Shown here: positions 13,806 through 16,050 of the stretch, piece by piece
Layout: the number at the start of each line of letters is the position of its first letter
Numbering within the stretch: position 1 is the stretch's first letter
Assembly: GCA_035283845.1 (NCBI GenBank)
Contig: DATESZ010000066.1
Location: forward strand, 1 to 16,050
Source: DATESZ01 sp035283845
GTDB taxonomy: Bacteria; Desulfobacterota; Syntrophia; Syntrophales; JACQWR01
DNA: 16,050 bases
Direction of reading: 5' to 3'
Notes under the pieces: model-generated
Databases searched by the model: none
The model's input: the letters and a program-made list of their open reading frames with translations, nothing else
Told to the model about the DNA's origin: nothing
Program-made: the position numbers and the translations under genes

Positions 13806-14603
13806 TTGTCTGACAAGACTGCGGAAAATAAAGAAGTGGTACAATTCTCCAAACAAGGGCATGTCGGGCTTATCACGATGAATCGTCCGGGGGCTATGAA
13901 CAGTTTGAACGGCGCTTTGTGTTCGAGACTGAGTATAGTAATTGAGGCGATTGAGCGGGACGATGACATCCGTGTTGCTATTATCACGGGGGCCGGCGCG
14001 AAGGCCTTTTGCGCGGGGATTGACTTGACGGAACGGAAAGGAATGAGCGATGAGGATGTCGGCGCCTTAAGAAAATTTATCATATTTCCCCTCTATCGGC
14101 AGCTTGAGGAGATGACCAAGCCGCTTATTGGAGCAATTAATGGCTTGGCCTTAGGCGGTGGTGCGGAGATCGCACTGCTTTGCGACATAAGGATTGCCTC
14201 GGAAAATGCCGGTTTCGGCCAGACAGAGGTCAAATGGGGCATCATCCCTGGGGCTGGCGCCTGCCAAAGGTTGCCGGCGATAGTTGGGGTGGGCCGCGCG
14301 AAAGAACTCCTTCTTACGGGTAAAGTGATAAATGCCGGGGAAGGAGAAAGGGTGGGACTTTATAATCTTGTAACAACTTCACAAGATTTGTTGAGTCGGG
14401 CCATTGAAATGGCGCAAATGATCGCCGAGAACGGTCCCGTGGCGGTCAGACAGATTAAAAAAGCCATAAATTTAGGGACGGAAAATCATCTGGCAATTGC
14501 CCTTGATCGTGAGGCGTCTGAAGTCTGTTACCATACTCAGGATCGGCTGGAAGGGGTAGCCGCCTTTAATGAAAAGAGAAAACCAAAATTTCAGGGAAAA
14601 TAA
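13806..14603 (+). CDS. Enoyl-CoA hydratase/crotonase family protein 3
   Basis: A 265-residue crotonase with both hydratase glutamates: E121 in LGGGAEIAL and E141 in GQTEVKWGIIPGAGA. The oxyanion-hole segment AFCAGIDL (67-74) is intact, so hydration of an enoyl-CoA is the natural prediction. The start appears to be a TTG at 13806: the preceding gene stops 9 bases upstream, a GGGTGG purine stretch lies just before, and no ATG occurs before residue 25. The close spacing to crotonase 2 suggests translational coupling and a shared pathway segment, such as isomerisation then hydration. The KPKFQGK ending is a usual crotonase C-terminus. The substrate is unknown. Confidence 0.86.
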   Translation: MSDKTAENKEVVQFSKQGHVGLITMNRPGAMNSLNGALCSRLSIVIEAIERDDDIRVAIITGAGAKAFCAGIDLTERKGMSDEDVGALRKFIIFPLYRQLEEMTKPLIGAINGLALGGGAEIALLCDIRIASENAGFGQTEVKWGIIPGAGACQRLPAIVGVGRAKELLLTGKVINAGEGERVGLYNLVTTSQDLLSRAIEMAQMIAENGPVAVRQIKKAINLGTENHLAIALDREASEVCYHTQDRLEGVAAFNEKRKPKFQGK

Positions 14604-14619
14604 CAGTGATCATCTCACA

Positions 14620-14696
14620 TCCCTCCCTTGATGGGAGGGACAGAGGGTGAAAACCGATTCACCCCCTCCCCTCAATCCCCTCCCGTCAGGGGAGGA
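14620..14696. repeat. C/G-rich double-hairpin intergenic repeat, second copy
   Basis: This lies in the gap between crotonase 3 and the amidohydrolase-like gene. The first stem pairs 14620-14627 with 14633-14640 (TCCCTCCC/GGGAGGGA); the second is built from CCCCTCCC and GGGGAGG around GTCA. Its order and spacing resemble the pair at 12-116, but it lacks the ATGAAAAT/ATTTTCAT ends and the TGCCC hairpin of the other operon elements, so I treat it as a separate though similarly composed repeat. Confidence 0.5.
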
Positions 14697-14734
14697 GGTT
14701 TTTGGGGTTAGACGACAATAAGGAGGTTCTTGAA

Positions 14735-15661
14735 ATGGAAGACATAAAAACGATCGATATCATGAATTACCCTATTCAAACTACGGATGTTCCTTATAAT
14801 TTCAATGATTGGGAGGAGTGGCGCAAGGTCTGTACAACCACCTTCAAACCCTTCTTTCCCATGGGACGGTTTCCCCAAACGTCTGAAGAACTAGAAAAAC
14901 ACAAACACCTTTACGGAACGGTTTTTTATCCCTATGAATCCCTGGAGACATTCATCGCGGCGATGGATAAAGAGGGATATGACCGGGTCTGCATGGCGGC
15001 AGTTAAAATGTGGTCCTACCGAAGAAGTTTTAAGTTAATATTCGATTTCACCATCGATAATGTGAATGACATGGTGAAAAGGAGTAATGGCCGGATTATC
15101 GGCGTGGCGGGATATAATCCCTTTCGAATCAAAGAGAGCCTGGAGGAGATTGAGAAGTCGGTCAAGGAATATGGCTTCAAATTTGTCTATCTGCACAGTA
15201 TCAGTTTCGGCCTACCTTTCAACGACAAGAAGCTTTACCCCTTGTATGGGCTTTGCAGTGCGCTGAACGTTCCCGTGGCCATGCAGACGGGACATTCCGC
15301 TGAGACTCTGCCCAGTTGGGTGGGGAATCCCATGGCCGTCGATGAAGTGGTGATGGACTTCCCCGATCTAAAGATAAACCTTTCCCACACCGGTTTCCCC
15401 TGGATAAAGGAATGGATTGATCTCGTCTGGAAGCATGAAAATGTTTATGGAGATATTTCCGCATACATGCCGGAGAACTTGGATCCCGAGTTGATCAATT
15501 TTATAACCAGCGGACGGGGCAACAGCAAGGTGATGTGGGGCACCAATGGACTGGGCTTAAGGCATGGAAAACAGCAGCTCATGAAAATGGAGATGAAAGA
15601 CAAATACAGGGAAAATATCCTGCGCAACAACGCATTGAGGTTCATGGGGCTGGAATCCTGA
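14735..15661 (+). CDS. Amidohydrolase-2 family TIM-barrel protein lacking usual metal ligands
   Basis: A 308-residue protein with the layout of the amidohydrolase-related (PF04909-like) family: GFKFVYLHS (148-155), a FND stretch, NVPVAMQTGHS (178-188), FPDLKINLSHTG (209-220) and NVYGDISAY (237-244). Several metal-ligand positions are changed. The N-terminal HxH is IDIMNYP (M10, Y12), the HTG histidine is Q184, and the aspartate of the usual GSD motif is N271 in WGTNG; H218 and H154 remain. It may be a metal-free enzyme, use a different centre, or have a non-catalytic role. In an operon without a BamA-type hydrolase, ring opening or decarboxylation is a possible but unproven role. The ATG at 14735 has AGGAGG 8 bases upstream; the TTG at 14702 has none. 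An acyl-CoA dehydrogenase follows after 41 bases. Confidence 0.72.
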   Translation: MEDIKTIDIMNYPIQTTDVPYNFNDWEEWRKVCTTTFKPFFPMGRFPQTSEELEKHKHLYGTVFYPYESLETFIAAMDKEGYDRVCMAAVKMWSYRRSFKLIFDFTIDNVNDMVKRSNGRIIGVAGYNPFRIKESLEEIEKSVKEYGFKFVYLHSISFGLPFNDKKLYPLYGLCSALNVPVAMQTGHSAETLPSWVGNPMAVDEVVMDFPDLKINLSHTGFPWIKEWIDLVWKHENVYGDISAYMPENLDPELINFITSGRGNSKVMWGTNGLGLRHGKQQLMKMEMKDKYRENILRNNALRFMGLES

Positions 15662-15702
15662 TCTTAGGATTTACTGCGCATACGACATAAGAGGTGAAGA
15701 AA

Positions 15703-16050
15703 ATGGATTTTGAATTAGCGCCGGAGCATATACAGATCAAAGATACAGTAAGAAAATTTTGCCTAAACGAAGTTATCCCCTTTGCAGAAGAGTGGGAAAA
15801 GGATGAGCATTTTCCTCGTGACGTCATCAGGAAAATGGGCGAACTCGGTTTTTATGCTTCCCCCTTTTCGGAACAGTACGGTGGCACGGAGCTCGGTTTC
15901 CTGGCCAATATTATAGTGGCGGAGGAGTTGGGAAGGGCTTCCCTGGGACTTGCATGTTGCCTGAATATGCAGAGCGGCACCTGCCCGATGACCATTTTGT
16001 TAAACTGTAATGAGGAACAGAAACAGAAATATCTCCCCGGAATAATCAGC
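15703..16050 (+). CDS. Acyl-CoA dehydrogenase (partial, N-terminal part)
   Basis: The first 116 codons of an acyl-CoA dehydrogenase, open at the window edge. The translation begins MDFELAPEHIQIKDTVRKF and continues through FPRDVIRKMGELGF, PFSEQYGG and EELGRASLGLA, which is the alpha-helical N-terminal domain of FAD-dependent acyl-CoA dehydrogenases. The end NEEQKQKYLPGIIS is the usual lead-in to the middle beta domain. The catalytic base and FAD-binding parts lie outside the window, so chain length or ring specificity cannot be judged; a glutaryl-CoA- or cyclic acyl-CoA-type enzyme would fit the cluster. The GAGGTGAAG upstream of the ATG is an adequate ribosome binding site. Confidence 0.88.
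   Translation, partial: MDFELAPEHIQIKDTVRKFCLNEVIPFAEEWEKDEHFPRDVIRKMGELGFYASPFSEQYGGTELGFLANIIVAEELGRASLGLACCLNMQSGTCPMTILLNCNEEQKQKYLPGIIS

Overview
The window reads as part of an anaerobic aromatic-degradation (aryl-coenzyme A ring reduction and beta-oxidation) gene cluster from a strict anaerobe. A Desulfobacterota (former Deltaproteobacteria) host related to sulfate reducers or syntrophs is the best guess. It rests on the oxygen-sensitive gene content and on the C/G-rich intergenic repeats; no rRNA or tRNA is present to confirm it.

Layout. Bases 1-244 hold a C/G-rich double-hairpin repeat. A small type II toxin-antitoxin pair (RHH antitoxin, PIN toxin) follows on the minus strand at 245-864. 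A 305-base gap (865-1169) leads to a TetR-type regulator. From 1917 to the right edge every gene is on the plus strand: a crotonase; four subunits of an ATP-dependent class I benzoyl-CoA-type reductase of the bzd (Azoarcus) type (bzdN, O, P, Q order); an 828-residue multi-cluster iron-sulfur/flavin oxidoreductase that probably feeds electrons toward ferredoxin and the reductase; two small MaoC-type hot-dog proteins; a thiolase; a 3-hydroxyacyl-CoA dehydrogenase; two more crotonases; an amidohydrolase-2-fold protein lacking the usual metal ligands; and the start of an acyl-CoA dehydrogenase cut by the window edge.

How they work together. The reductase would dearomatise an aryl-CoA at the cost of ATP. 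Crotonases and the MaoC pair would hydrate the ring or side-chain double bonds, the dehydrogenase would oxidise the alcohol, and thiolase and acyl-CoA dehydrogenase would run the later beta-oxidation turns. No CoA ligase and no BamA/Oah-type ring hydrolase (about 370 residues) is present here. The set is larger than a minimal benzoyl-CoA pathway and would suit a substituted or bicyclic substrate such as tetrahydronaphthoyl-CoA, but the true substrate cannot be read from sequence.

Most notable observations: (1) just before the 828-residue oxidoreductase lies a 25-codon remnant whose protein is the C-terminal tail of a second BzdQ-like ATPase subunit, its stop overlapping the next start, which looks like a scar from replacement or loss of an older reductase copy; (2) an approximately 100-base element with short terminal inverted repeats, a small variable-loop hairpin and a large C/G hairpin with G-quadruplex-forming potential recurs directly upstream of four genes of the cluster; (3) the oxidoreductase ends in what resembles a degenerate GIY-YIG-like domain; (4) the amidohydrolase-like protein has lost its HxH and Asp metal ligands.
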